A DNA stretch of 64,000 nucleotides from Clarkia xantiana subsp. parviflora (lineage: Eukaryota; Streptophyta; Magnoliopsida; Myrtales; Onagraceae): positions 4,068,634-4,132,633 of the forward strand of contig JAPTYO010000010.1 of the NCBI GenBank assembly GCA_036873135.1, given 5' to 3'. Below are positions 12,459-24,147 of the stretch, piece after piece. A program made the translations under genes and the position numbers. The notes under the pieces are model-generated. The model had not been told where the DNA came from. It did not search any database and worked only from the letters and a program-made list of their open reading frames with translations. Numbering within the stretch: the stretch's first letter is position 1; each line of letters opens with the position of its first letter.

Positions 12459-12895
12459 ATGAGTATGAGTGAGTATAACAATAATAATAATATGGTAAAG
12501 TTTGTGGTGGGTGTGGTGGCATTTCATATTCTCACGACGACTGCCCATTTTAACGCATCAGCAGCTTCAACCACGCTCGGTACGTCTATTTATATATACC
12601 TGATGATCTATCTATCTCATTACTTAATTTACTATTATTGTATTTACTGTATTTGTTTGATTAATTCATTAATTTAGGGTTTGATGGCGATGAGAAGATT
12701 GAGAGAGGCAAAGGAATTATTAGCTGGATGGAATTAGTTGATGATAAAGAGTACTACTCTACTAGTAATAGTAATAGGAAAATGATGATGAGGGAAAGGA
12801 GTCTTAGATTTATGATAAGGTCTTCTCCCCCATCACCACAGGCCAATAAAAGATCATCCATGGGCTCTAAAGCCCCTCCACCTTCATCTCTCTAA
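12459..12895 (+). CDS. Small secreted-peptide-like precursor, unassigned
   Basis: Two exons (12459-12579 and 12678-12895; donor GTACGT, acceptor TTTAG) give 112 residues. Residues about 12-37 form a hydrophobic segment starting MVKFVVGVV, preceded by an Asn run, that looks like a signal peptide or anchor; Met12 is an alternative start. The middle is charged. The C-terminus is basic then Pro/Ser-rich: RSSPPSPQANKRSS followed by SKAPPPSSL. Layout (signal, variable middle, short Pro/Ser C-terminal motif) matches plant peptide-hormone precursors, but I cannot assign it to CLE, CEP, PIP or IDA; likeness to the IDA core is weak. A weak TATA-like TATTTAAG sits at 12336-12343. Function unknown. Confidence 0.55.
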
Positions 12896-14542
12896 TCCCC
12901 CTTTCACTTAATTAATTTCCTCACTTTTTCATTCCCCCCTTCATTTTTCAATTTTAAATATTCATCATCTTCTCTTTTGTATTCATCTATATGTATTCAA
13001 CTCTAATATATATAAAATTTATATGTTATCTGTATTTATTTAGCGATACATTTTATCGATTTATTTAAATTTAAATATGCCTTCCAATAAACATTATGAA
13101 TCAACAGAAAACTCTTAATAACTTCATGATGAGTAGTAAGTAAACAAATTGCCGAAATAGTTGAATCACATTTATAATAATAATAATAATAATATATAAA
13201 GTCTAAAGAAAACCTAGATACATTAAAATAGTCCCCAATGTGCATGGATTATATTGTCAGAAAAAAAGAAAGAGAAATGGTGTAGTTTTTACTTTTTTCT
13301 TGTGAATGAGAGGAGATTAGTTGAAATGAAAAATTGATTACAATAATAACTTTTGAGTATTACTAATCATTTTTTTTGCAAACAACTTTGACTTTTTTTT
13401 TTTGCTGTCAACTTTGAGTACTAATTATATATACTTGAGCACTGGTAATTGGGTTTGACCAAATAAATAAGGGTTGGTGAGACTAACGATGAATTACTAG
13501 TACTAGAATCATACAATTTATTAGATTTAGGGGTTATAGAATTATATTTTTGGTCATGCATGGGTCTGTAATATATATTTTTTTTTACCAACTGGGTCTG
13601 TAATAATTAATTCATATTTATATGTAAGGAAAGAATTATAAAAATAGTGAAATAATACAAAAATTAATAAAGGAAATTACATTATGAATACAATATATTT
13701 TATCATAAATATATATTTATTTATATTATTTGTGAAATATATCATGAAATCCATCGAGCACATAACAATATATTAATTTGTTTATGACCTGCCAAATTGT
13801 TGACGCCGCAATTTATAATACTTAAGTCTTGAATTATTATATACTTATAGATATATATATATATATTGATAATCTAAGAGAAGAGAAGAGCTTGACCTGT
13901 TCCGAACTCCCCGTTGAATATCCATTTCCATTATTGTCCATGAAAGATCACCATCATCCATCTAAAGACAGGGAGACATTTAGCGGATAGATTGTGACTG
14001 TTCGCTCTTCCACTTCCTGTCTTTACTGCAAATTATATAATTAATGGAAGTAATACTTGTCTTCAAATTTACTGTATATGAATAGTATGCGGAAGAAAGA
14101 AAGAGCCAGCTTATAAATAATGATGGATCGATCTTACAATTTGGACATACAGAAGTCTCTGAATATTATTTAGAATATTTTGCAGCAAATCAAATCAAAT
14201 CCAATACAACTTCTTACCAAAAAAAAGTCCAATACAACACGTTAACTGAAGTTGTGGATTCCCTCAAGAGTTTGTAATTAATATATGAATTCGTGTTTGA
14301 ATACTTTCATGCACGTCATCAAATTCTCCATGGCCTCTGTCAAAATTTTTTTTATAAAAAAAGTTAATGTCTATTTGCTTCGCAAAGAAACATCAGATAT
14401 GGGTTAATAAGTTATTTAATTATACTTATGTTTGTCACATATTAGAATTTTGTTATTTAAATTTTCACGTTGATTAATAGTCAGTCACTTAAGTATCAAT
14501 ATGTTGTTGATTAATGATTTCTCCATTAAATTTCTATTTAAC

Positions 14543-14826
14543 CACTACAAAAAATCCTAGTCGATTGTGATATATTTATTTGTGAGAGACATATAATTTT
14601 ATTTGTAAGTGAATTGTGAACTCTTACAAGTACAACATTCAACTTTTTTAAATGACTGACTCCTAACAAAAAGCTTGGCTCGAAACTTCTTTGAAAATGT
14701 CTTACAAAAATTTGAATTTTTAAGGAATTTCTCTCAAAACATAATAAATCCATAAAAGATGCTTATAATTTGTAAGAGATTTGATTCTCTTACAAAATGT
14801 CGTCACAAATTAGTAATTTTCCAGTG
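14543..14826. mobile_element. CACTA-like MITE candidate
   Basis: The left end starts CACTACAAAAAA, the right end reads as the reverse complement of CACTGGAAAA, and the sequence just inside both ends continues similarly ('TTGTGA'). Length is about 285 bp with no coding capacity. The inverted repeats are imperfect and the target duplication is not clear. Confidence 0.4.
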
Positions 14827-16169
14827 GTGAATGTCAAATGATGATATATATATAAGAAAAAAAAAAGTAGTATTAGTCTGGTTTTTATTTTTTGGTCTAA
14901 ATCATATTTTATATCTTCTTCATGTTCAACTTGATCAAGTTCTTCAAGTCTTTCTTAATGCAAAATCAAACGCTTATGAAAAAACATTTGTATCATAACT
15001 AAATCCAGAATACATGCATGCTGCTGGGCTCGAACTCACCTAGCATGTTGTTGGTTTCAATTGAATCCAAAACTAAAAGCTTGTCTGGAGTTCGAAACAA
15101 GCTTTTAATTCGATTAGTTTTTTTACGTAATCTTACATCACATTGATCGAGTTTTGACGTAATTTTAAAATACAATGGACTTCACAATGTATACATTATA
15201 TTGTTTGATTTGTTAAAAGACTTAACAAAAAACGTAATAAAATTACATTCCATATTACATCTATCTAAACACCCCATTAATGAGAAAGACACAAAATATC
15301 ACTCACTTTTTTTTTTCTCCGTAGGTAGAATGTCCAAATATTGAAAATGCTCTCATCCTACACTATGCACAAAATTGATTTTTAAAGTGGTTTGTCTTTC
15401 TTGCTCTGAGATTTGCATTCTTCGATCGGCACGGACAAAGGCAGAGAAAGATGAAGGGGTGTTAGGTATATCGGCTTTCTTACCTCTTTAAAATAAAATA
15501 TAAAAAATAAAGATTAAGCCACATATTCACCTATCACCATCAGGTTTTAAAACAGTTGACTGAATGGTTAGTATAAAATTTCTCATGGTATAAGAGCACA
15601 CGGATTTGAATCTATGCACCGAATTTAAACAGTTATTTAATTTAAATTCCACTTGTTGGACCTTCAAAATGTTTCAATACACACGTAAAAGAAAATATTG
15701 AAATATTAAGATTAAGTCTTGTCGGTGATAGGTGAAAATGCTTCTTCACCTATCACCTTGAGATTTTAGGACAGTTGGTCAATTGGTTAGTATAAAATTT
15801 CTCAATATATATATAGTGATAGATACAGAAACCCAGCTAAGTGAAATCATGTTACAGTCTTTTTTAACATAAAAAACGAGACATTTCATATCAGTTCATA
15901 TCATTTTTTCTTCAAAATAACATATCTTAAATGATACTTTTATAACAAAAATATCCATTGTAGTAATCAACTGTACAATTTATGAAGAATAATAATAATA
16001 AATAAAATTAGATCGAGATGTTAATGTGGGAGAATCCATTAATCTGTGCGTTAAAGAAATAAAATATTTTTTACGAGAAAGAAGATGTATTCTTGCTTAT
16101 TAAAAATTAATTAATTTTATTGTTTATGATCTAAACAATTTTTTATATGTATCTGAAAAGTATTTTTTC

Positions 16170-16700
16170 CCGTTAAATATCACATTCTATTTGGTAAATA
16201 ATGTTGTCTTCTTTGGCATTCTAAAAAGTTGGAAAAATTATTTTTAAAAATTTCTTATGTTAAATACCGCATTCAATTATTTTAAAAATGTAGCATTCTT
16301 TAGCCTTCTAAAGAGTGGGATAGTAAAACAAATATAAATAATGTATTTTTATGTTAAATGTCACATTTTGTTCGGTAAAAAAATGTTGGATTCTTTAGCT
16401 TTCTAAAAAGTTGAAAGAGTTGCTAATAAAAAAAAATTCACATTAAATATCGTCTTTAGTTCTTTTAAAATGTAGCATTATTTAGTCTTTAAAAAAAGGC
16501 CAAAGTTTAATAATACGTTGGGAAAAAAAATGTATCATTCTTTGGCATTTTAAAAAGTTGGAAAATAATTAAATATCGCATTAAGTTCTTTTTTAAATGT
16601 ACCCATTGCAAGGAATTTCGTTCTTACACATTTCTCTAATTATTTAAAAAGTTGGAAAAATTAAACACGTAACATTTTTTGCCTTTATAAAAATTTGAAA
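16170..16700. repeat. Degenerate ~90-bp tandem repeat
   Basis: A motif of the type 'aatgtagcattctttagc' + 'ttctaaaaagttggaaaa' recurs at about 16221, 16308, 16403, 16492, 16550 and 16645, mostly 87-95 bp apart, with many substitutions. Old, AT-rich and non-coding. Confidence 0.55.
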
Positions 16701-17059
16701 AATTGTTGATAAAAACGAGACCCACTGGTAAATGAACTCATAACCATAAACCATGATATATATTTAGGGCATTACCAGCTGAGCTCCCAAGATCTTTAAG
16801 TTATATAATGGTGTCATTGCTATCTTTTAAGCCGGTTGAGAATAATAAAAAAATATTAAATATGCATACACTTATTTAAAAAATGAGAGCTAAGCGGTGT
16901 TTGGAGATCCCATTTGGACACTGTAGATCTGCCACTGTATATCAACAATCGGACGGGCACCTACGCCGAAGCTCAATCGAGCTCTATTATAAGAACCAAG
17001 TTTGAGGTCTCCGTCGCTATCGGTAACATGGCGAAACCTTGGAACTCTCATGGAGCAAT

Positions 17060-17560
17060 TAAAAAGTTGTCCAATGTTTACCTATTAAAATTAAGTGTTT
17101 GAAGTTTGAAATGTTAAAATGAATTGATTTCATTTTTGTTGAAATTTGGTGTCTCTGCGCGTTTTTCATCTTCATTCAATCATTTTCATCAACCCATCCA
17201 CCCACTCATAATCCATCACTCTTTACTTTTCACAAAATCGTCAAATTTCACTCAAAAATTGAACATTAAAAAAAGTTTCTAGAAGAGTGGTGTGGAGGCA
17301 TTTCCTAATGACAACAGAGCGAGATTTACTTGCGCGGATGTGACCAACTTCTTAGGTGACGGTCCGGCAAGATGACGAGAAGGGAGTGTGTATGGGAGCT
17401 CGAACTTGACAGATCGTTTCGTTGGAATTGACTTTTCTAAAGTAATCACACCGAGATACCACATTTTAACAAATTTAAAACATTGGACACTACAGTTTAA
17501 CATTTAAAACTTCAGACACATAATTTTAACATATGGTAAACATTTGACAGTTTTTTAAAT
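17060..17560. mobile_element. MITE-like element with imperfect TIRs
   Basis: The left arm (about 17066-17118, 'gtccaatgtttacctattaaa' in part) is matched in reverse by the right arm (about 17486-17553, whose reverse complement reads 'caaatgtttaccatatg...'). Arms of about 55-65 bp flank a ~370-bp middle that is less AT-rich. Open frames inside do not resemble known proteins. Confidence 0.45.
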
Positions 17561-17837
17561 AAATCTATATATTTCTGCTTGATCAAGTTAAATAATAACA
17601 AGTGGTGAAACTAGCAATTTCAAGATTTAAAATTAATTTTATAGCTTATTGTCCAAATGCATAGATAGCTTGCTTAGATCAATTAATTAGTGCATGCAAT
17701 GCAATGCACACTATATATGTATGCAATTAATTTATATTAATTAGAGATAGATGATGCAATCCATCCATAACGGGGTTTATATATGCATCGCTAGCTTTAT
17801 AGATGAATGAATAATAATTAATATATTCCCTAGCTAG

Positions 17838-18347
17838 CTACTTAAATGCCTCCGATCCTGATGGATGAGCTAATAAATCCTCTGAACTGTTAGGAAGAGA
17901 TGCAGGGCAACAAGGATAATAATCGGCATTCTGCTGCTGCTGCATAATAATGTTTGACGGCATAGTCATGGCATATCTACTGAGAGTTGCATTAGCAGCA
18001 TCGAGTTGTTTCTGGAGTGCATCAACCTGGGTCTGAAGAAACGAGATATCAGCCACACATCCATACACTGGATCCCTAACCCTAGCCTCCGCTTCGTAAC
18101 ACAGTGAGTTCACTGCATCGTCTCTCAGGTGAGGAGGCAGGCTACTCAGAAGCTTAGTCACGTTCCCTGCACCGAATATTTTGTGAACATTTACGAATTT
18201 CCCGTACTCCTCTGGTGGGAAGTGCGGTGCAAATACACATCCCGGCACGCATTTACGCCTCAGAAACTTGCAGGCAGCGCATGGACAACCGTAGGAGGTG
18301 CTGGATAATATTGATGATGATGAACTACTTGAACTGTTGTTGTACAT
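17838..18347 (-). CDS. LOB-domain (LBD/ASL) class I transcription factor
   Basis: A 169-residue plant-specific DNA-binding protein. Order of parts: Ser run (residues 5-12); LOB zinc-finger-like block C-x2-C-x6-C-x3-C at Cys23, Cys26, Cys33, Cys37; GAS block with FGAGN at 58-62 (Gly where Ser is usual); and a perfect L-x6-L-x3-L-x6-L coiled coil at Leu104, 111, 115 and 122, which defines class I. LBD factors are nuclear and act in lateral organs and auxin-linked growth. I chose ATG at 18347 rather than the longer frame from 18386, because 'GGATGCAG' just before it reads as a 3' splice site: the upstream Met residues would be intron. Subfamily not assigned. The C-terminal tail is short and Gln/Ser-rich. 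Confidence 0.9.
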   Translation of the reverse strand: MYNNSSSSSSSSILSSTSYGCPCAACKFLRRKCVPGCVFAPHFPPEEYGKFVNVHKIFGAGNVTKLLSSLPPHLRDDAVNSLCYEAEARVRDPVYGCVADISFLQTQVDALQKQLDAANATLSRYAMTMPSNIIMQQQQNADYYPCCPASLPNSSEDLLAHPSGSEAFK

Positions 18348-18348
18348 A

Positions 18349-19449
18349 CTGCATCCAACCATTAATTTATACATTATTAATTCCATGTCATTTATATCTA
18401 GCTAGCTATTAATTATATACATATATTATAATTTATTTAAGAAGCTAGCTATAGATTGATTAGCTTAATTCCTTCAACTGTAAACTGATTATTTAACTGC
18501 CAAATTGCTCAAATGACACAATGCATACATACATAACAAAAAATATGATACATATAGGGCATGTAAATAAACTAGAGTTGCATATAGATGCGAGATATTT
18601 AGGTTAATTTAGGGCAAAATTATGTATGTACAGTTGATGGTGTTCTAGCTAGATACATAACGGTCTCTTCCTTGATCTAGTTAGCTTTAATTGAGTATCA
18701 TGGTATGCTGTGCTAAGTGCTATGCTTTCCTAGCTAGCTAGGTTTTCCTTTGACAGATTCAATTATATATGAACTTCTCTCCTTCGTTTTCGTATAATAA
18801 TAATTAAGAATGTCTCTTCTAGTTCTATCATTCTAGGGCCACATGCCACATAGAAAGCTGCCACATGCCACATGCCACATAGAAAGCTGCCACATGCCAC
18901 ATGCCATATAGAAAGCTGCCACATGCCACATAAAAAACCATAGAAAGCTGCCACATGCCACATGGCAATGCATTGCATGATTCTCTTTCCAATTTATGTC
19001 AAATTGTTAACTGACATGTGGCAGTTGTTAACTTTCTATGATTTTTTCACTCTTTTTTTCACACTTTAAGGAATTACTCATCATTCTATGACCCTAGCTA
19101 GCTACCTTTATAGTGAGTGGGTTTTTCATTTTAGTCCAGCTCAGTTTCAAAAGCTAGCTAAATGTATTTTCTTAACATAAAGTAGTAAATTGTTTATATG
19201 CTTATTTAGACAAGATCTCTCACTCAAGATCTCTGAGAAAGTGTCCTTTTTTCTAGGGTTTCATTCCAACTGAAGATCTTAGCGATATACTTAGTCAATG
19301 AGACAGTATACTACTGGCCTGGTCAGAGAAAACTCCAACTGAGGGTCGTCTCTTCAAATCAAACTTCATCAGAAGAGAAGAGAAAATCAAATCCCAGTCT
19401 AAAGAAAAGAATGAAGCAGATCTTATCAGAGAAGTAATTAATTACTTAC
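18349..19449 (-). other. Predicted intron in the 5' UTR of the LBD gene
   Basis: On the minus strand a strong donor (AGAAG|GTAAGT, exon end at 19450) and an acceptor (TGCAG, 18351-18349) frame about 1.1 kb directly before the LBD start codon. A further small leader exon may end at 19450, with more leader sequence up to about 19690. Not proven; RNA reads across 19450/18348 would show it. Confidence 0.5.
18838..18966. repeat. Minisatellite of 'GCCACAT' / 'AGAAAGCT' units
   Basis: Units 'gccacatgccacatagaaagct' repeat about five times with small changes between 18838 and 18966; one unit is interrupted by 'aaaaaaccat'. A reverse-oriented echo ('catgtggcagttgttaactttctatg') follows at 19014-19040, so part of the tract can fold back. 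It lies inside the predicted LBD leader intron. Confidence 0.65.
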
Positions 19450-19726
19450 CTTCTGCTGCTTCTGCTACTGCACTGATCAGGTGTCTGCGTTTATTGTCAG
19501 TACATAATATAATATAACATTATTACAGGCTAAGGCTAGCTCCAATTAATCAATCAATTAATTACAAGGCAGGGGTAACTACTAACTACCTGTGTAGATC
19601 AGCTACTTTGTGCTTCTGTTCCGGGCTGCAGCTTTTTCTGTTTTGCACGTATTTCTTCTTCCTTTCTGAGGTAACAAAATATTCACCCAGGGCAAAAACC
19701 CTGCTACACCCAGTACCCTTGATTTT

Positions 19727-19734
19727 AATATATA
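19727..19734 (-). promoter_or_regulatory. Candidate TATA box for the LBD gene
   Basis: TATATATT on the minus strand, followed in the gene direction by a likely 5' UTR (19690 down to 19450) and the predicted leader intron. Motif and position only. Confidence 0.35.
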
Positions 19735-20479
19735 AGGTGTGGTTGTAAAGAGAGTGGTTGAGGTTTTAGACTAGCTAGCTCATAATATATAATGCTGCTC
19801 AATCAATCAACCTTCATTATAGAGAGAAATGAGAAAGATGGACTGCAAAGAGAAACCCTAATCGAGTAGAGTCTGATATAGGGCAAAGGGCATGTGTGTG
19901 TGTGAGAGAGATAAGGGGGCAAGGAGACAAACTTAATAAATGAAGAGGCACCACATGAGCAAAAAGAAGGATTACGACGTTTCAATATACCTAATAATAA
20001 TAATGTTAGAGTAGTATTCCAACAAAAAATAAGTTAGAGTAGAAGAAAAATAAATTAAATATCTTACTATTATAATTTAAGAGAAGTAATATAAGAGAGT
20101 AATTAATAATGTTTCATTTATATGTATCATAACACTTCATATAGGGTTTAAAATGATTCGGGAAGTAAGAACATATTTACATAATATCTATATATAATAA
20201 CGTTTACAGATAATATCTACATTGTAGATAATGAATATTTACTACAGTTATATTCATAATACTCTCCATTGGATGTTTGTAGTGAATTGTGCTTCTTTAA
20301 AATCTTACTAGAAAAAACTCTAGTGAATGAAAAAGAGTACACAACTATAAATCATTTTGTAAGTTGTCTTGTAAAAAACTTTATCAGAAAAACCCGGTGT
20401 GATAAAACATTGGTTAAGAGAAAAAAAGTATAGCGTTGTAGATTCTCCCACTGATGTTAACTTCACGTAATTTCATTAA
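19735..20479. other. LBD upstream region, then AT-rich spacer
   Basis: No gene. The first few hundred bases form the LBD upstream region. From about 20250 the sequence resembles the non-coding 3' part of a copia element on the minus strand (see the next entry). Confidence 0.35.
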
Positions 20480-20720
20480 GTATATGTAATTCAGAATTGT
20501 TCACCTATCTTCAAATTTTGCAGTTGGTAAACATTAGAGAATAAATCCGCACAGACTTGTTGGATGTTATGTTGTCTCTTCTCCACATCGTGGATGAAGA
20601 ATAACTTGGGGAGATATGTTTCGTCATTGTCTCATTTGATGTAATCTTCTTTCATCTAGGCAACACATACTGCATTATCCTCATAATCAATTGCACAGCT
20701 TCATGATATAGTTTGCACCT
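20480..20720 (-). pseudogene. Ty1/copia RNase H remnant
   Basis: Read on the minus strand, about 20720 down to 20560 gives fragments of the copia RNase H C-terminus: a segment ending TKHISP, then after a one-base frame break KLFFIHDVEKRQ. This 'TKHI...FF.HD' block is diagnostic of Ty1/copia pol. Several stops and the frameshift show it is dead. Sequence below about 20480 may be its 3' non-coding part ('gtgggagaatctacaacgct' on the minus strand). No intact LTR pair was found. Confidence 0.6.
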
Positions 20721-20967
20721 GCATATTAGTTAATAAATTTAATTGTTGTTTCGTTATGATAACAAGCTTATAATATTCATCCATCGGAGATACCACAATA
20801 TTTTCTTAACATTATTCTAATTTCACAATATTAGAGAAGAACTAAATCTTGCTTATAACCGAATAATATATCATTTCCTTTGTAATTAGCAAGATACATT
20901 AGCATTCTTGAAGCACTATATAAGATATTTCTGGACCCCTATGTTCTTCATTAATCTCACGAAGACG

Positions 20968-20970
<3 letters not shown>

Positions 20971-21036
<66 letters not shown>
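20971..21036. repeat. (TA)33 microsatellite
   Basis: An uninterrupted TA dinucleotide tract of about 66 bp. The low-complexity Tyr-Ile frame across it is not a gene. Confidence 0.95.
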
Positions 21037-21037
<1 letters not shown>

Positions 21038-21861
21038 AGCGATCTTATAACAATCAATATACTCAATAGACGTGCCTTAACCATGTAAAAATCTTATGAA
21101 TATATTATGTGTTTGATCTTCAAGCTGGGACACAATTTTATCCTTATAATGGCTTATGTATTAATAAGTTGACCATATTTAGAACTCTTCAGAAGTTTTA
21201 ATATATTCTAATTCTCCCCGTCACGCAATGTCTCTTTTCGGCTATAGCGTGATCAATTCAGCTTATCAAATATCAATTTGCTTTATCCGTATACTTATAT
21301 TAGCATTCGCTACCACTTAGCTCAAATGTGTTATATAGTATGGATAATATACTGTAAGCAGTCTGTATTATTTTAAATGGTACAATGATTTTGTTGTTCA
21401 TTATCCTTGGAAAAAAAAAATTCATACTTCTAACATTTTAAATCCATATGAGATTTTCACGTAGATTCCACTATCAAATTAGCCACCTAAATAGGTTATA
21501 AGTGATTCATATCATGAGACGCATATTAAAACTTTTTATGTACTGTCAACGTAAAAATGTACCTGAAGGTGACTACTCCACCAAATTATACATATAATAA
21601 TTGTCAGGATTCTACAATATAACATTTGTACCACAGGTTGTGTGTATATCTTACAGTACAATTTATTTACTCGAAAAAATATTTCATCCGCTAACTTTCA
21701 CATTCTGCATTTTCCATGCTTATACTTGTGTCTTTTCAAACTTTTGACCAAATATAATGATTCTTTATCATATTGAGCTCAAAATCCCCATCTTATTTTA
21801 TGATTTCACTAATGAATAATATTCTAAATCGTTGCAGTTTCGGAATATCAAAAACTTATTA
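21037..21861. other. AT-rich spacer, unrecognised
   Basis: No gene seen. Part of it may belong to the decayed copia element at 20.5 kb, but I could not read any further pol segment. Confidence 0.35.
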
Positions 21862-21985
21862 CGCGGAATCCTATTTTTTTAGAACGAGTTGAGGGGGTGG
21901 GCATTATTGGCGGGGAAGAAGCAATAAATTGGGGTTTATCAGGACCAATGCTACGAGCTTCCGGAATAGAATGGGTTATATGATC
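21862..21985 (+). pseudogene. ndhH: Nuclear plastid DNA fragment (ndhH)
   Basis: From about 21870 one frame reads [20 protein letters not shown] and then [13 protein letters not shown], the well-conserved interior of the NAD(P)H dehydrogenase subunit H encoded in chloroplast DNA. The frame breaks right after the EW residues at about 21973 and the match ends by about 21985-22005. Only ~40 codons are present, with no start, no neighbouring plastid genes and AT-rich nuclear flanks, so this is an inserted fragment (NUPT) and not a working gene. Confidence 0.8.
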
Positions 21986-22589
21986 CGATAAATAATCAAA
22001 CCTATTTAAATATTCCAGGTATTCGATATTTTCTTGAAAAAGTTGTCGACAACTTTATCTTTCACGGTTCCATCACTTCTCATTAATGACATAACTCACT
22101 GGGATCTCTTCGTTGTAATAATTTTTAGGTACCGGACCACTTCTGGGGTTTGATATTTAGTTATGTTTTTAATTCTTTTTGGGAAATCACCTCCATAATA
22201 ATATCATATTTATCTCTTTTCTTTCCATGCCCAATTCTTCTTTCAAAAACTTATTTAGAACAGCTATCACACGCTTCAGACGTGAATTATTGTAAAGTAT
22301 AATTTGTCATATCGCGACGTTTCAAATTGGAGCATTTGCATCCGGTTATTGACTTATGACTTTTTGGGTCCATAAAGTCACTAAATATTGTATTTGCAAA
22401 TATTTATCTCTGAACTCCAGTTTCATATTCTCCTTATTCGATGATCTAAATTAGATAATAACAATTTGTTTCAGTCAATCTCTTTTCTGCTAACTGCTTC
22501 TTTTATCCACACCCCTCTAATGTTAGAAAAAGTCATAAATGACAATCAACAACTCTTGCTTTAATATATACCAGTCATTATTTCCAAAT
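21986..22589. other. Unrecognised intergenic sequence
   Basis: No gene and no clear repeat. I could not extend the plastid match into this stretch. Confidence 0.35.
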
Positions 22590-23035
22590 CGGAGCTAGAG
22601 GCCTTCGATCTGGAGTCCTCTGGCTCCTATTGAGTCACAGAGAGCTCAGTCGGAGCCCTCTGTGGCACAGATCGCGGCCGGTTGGCCCCAATTGGTGGTG
22701 GTCGGCCTCTATGGTGGTGGGTGACCCTGATTGGTGGTGGACGACCCCGATTAGTTGGCGGCCTTGGGTAATGGCCGACGAACTTGGGCGGTGGTCAGAA
22801 GAAAAGTGTCTGGTTGTATAAAATATCAGGGATTAAATTGTGCATAAATTAAATTTAGAAGTCACGTGATTTACACATGGGTACTTAACGTCAATATTGA
22901 TGGTCAACTAACGGATGCACCAAAAGTCGGCAAAATTCAAACATATGACACCAAAAGTCTATAAAAGAAAAAAAAATATAAAAAAAATCCACCTTTCGTC
23001 AAACATATTCCACCAAAAGACCATTTAACTCTATT
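22590..23035. mobile_element. Decayed TIR element with GC-rich core (family copy 2)
   Basis: The GC-rich core (22595-22800) has remnants of the 'ccaattggtggtggtcggcc' units seen at 2.6 and 34.5 kb. The right arm ('gtcaactaacggatgcacc' ... 'catatgacaccaaaag' ... 'catttaactc') matches the other copies. The left arm is not recognisable. No coding capacity. Confidence 0.55.
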
Positions 23036-24000
23036 TTTAATTTATTACCCAATTTATCTTGTGTATACATTAAAAGAACTTACGTCGCCGGAACATGTCC
23101 ATTTTATGTCTAATTTTACAAAAATTGTAACAGATCTAGCAATTTGTTTTGAAAATAAATTTAGCTAGCCAATTTTTGAAAATTAAAATTTTGGTAATGA
23201 TTTGTAATTTGGTCAAGGTTAAGGTGGTGGTGTGTTTATTTATTACAATTACAACATATTTGTTTGCAAGAATAAATGTGGAATATGTATTGAGAATCAT
23301 GAACAAGATGTTGGATTACTAATAAAGTTTGTAATATTATCCAAATTATACCTTATAAGGAATAACTATTCTTAACTATCCTTTAGGAATGAGTATATAT
23401 ATTCTGGTTTAAAATTTCTTATTTAATTTGCTAAACACGTCATATTATATATATATATAATAAGAAATAAATAAAATGATAAAGATAAACAGTTCGAAAG
23501 AAACGTATCAAGAAGTTCCGACCGAGTGTTATCATAAAAATGCCACAAAAATTAGTCTTTATTACACACCTCCACTATAAGTGGAAATGATGTTCTGATA
23601 CTGGTGTTGGAATGTCTACCAATGCTCTAAACTAGAAATGAATATCGTTACGACTTTGGCCATCCGAAAAAGTCCGATAGAAGAAAGATATATTTCTGTA
23701 AAATATTACAATGTCTATCATTATGAGCTGATTTGGATTTTGTCCGAGTGTGAATTGGAAATGTGTACGACTCTAATAACAATATGGGTAGCAGAAAACT
23801 TAATTGAGTTAAGTAACCGACCAGGTCAACTTCAACAATCCTAATATTTTTGTATAAATTTTTTTATTCATGGGAAAAAGAAAAATAGAAAACAGAAATT
23901 CCCTCCCCCAACTTTTAATAAAAAAATTACATTTAACATTGTCGGAAGTCGACTAAACGGAGGAAAGAAAGACATTTCAAACGTAAACAGAGGATCTGAA
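23036..24000. other. Spacer and upstream region of the AP-1 mu gene
   Basis: No gene. AT-rich, with old repeat-like text at 23090-23220. The last ~150 bp before 24148 probably hold the AP-1 mu 5' UTR; I see no convincing TATA box. Confidence 0.35.
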
Positions 24001-24147
24001 GGAAGGAATTCTTATTTGACTTCATTTCCAAGAACAATTCTGCCGTACGGTGATCTTGAACTGCTGTAACTGGATTAGCGATCGCTTGATTTTGAACATC
24101 ATCCAATTCAATCGGCTATCCTTTCTCTGCGGAATTATCATCGTGTC

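Larger units (their letters stand above)
12896..17059. other. Intergenic region with MITE-like and tandem repeats
   Basis: No gene seen. It contains a CACTA-like MITE candidate (14543-14826), a degenerate tandem repeat (16170-16700) and a direct duplication of about 60 bp at 15527-15590 and 15736-15810 ('cacctatcacc' ... 'gttagtataaaatttctca'). The patch at 16900-17050 is less AT-rich and has a 62-codon open frame (16914-17102) that matches nothing known. Confidence 0.4.

Noticed and set aside
18348..18386. Upstream extension of the LBD protein (13 extra residues)
   Set aside because: The segment ends with a good 3' splice site directly before the next ATG and is not conserved in LBD proteins.
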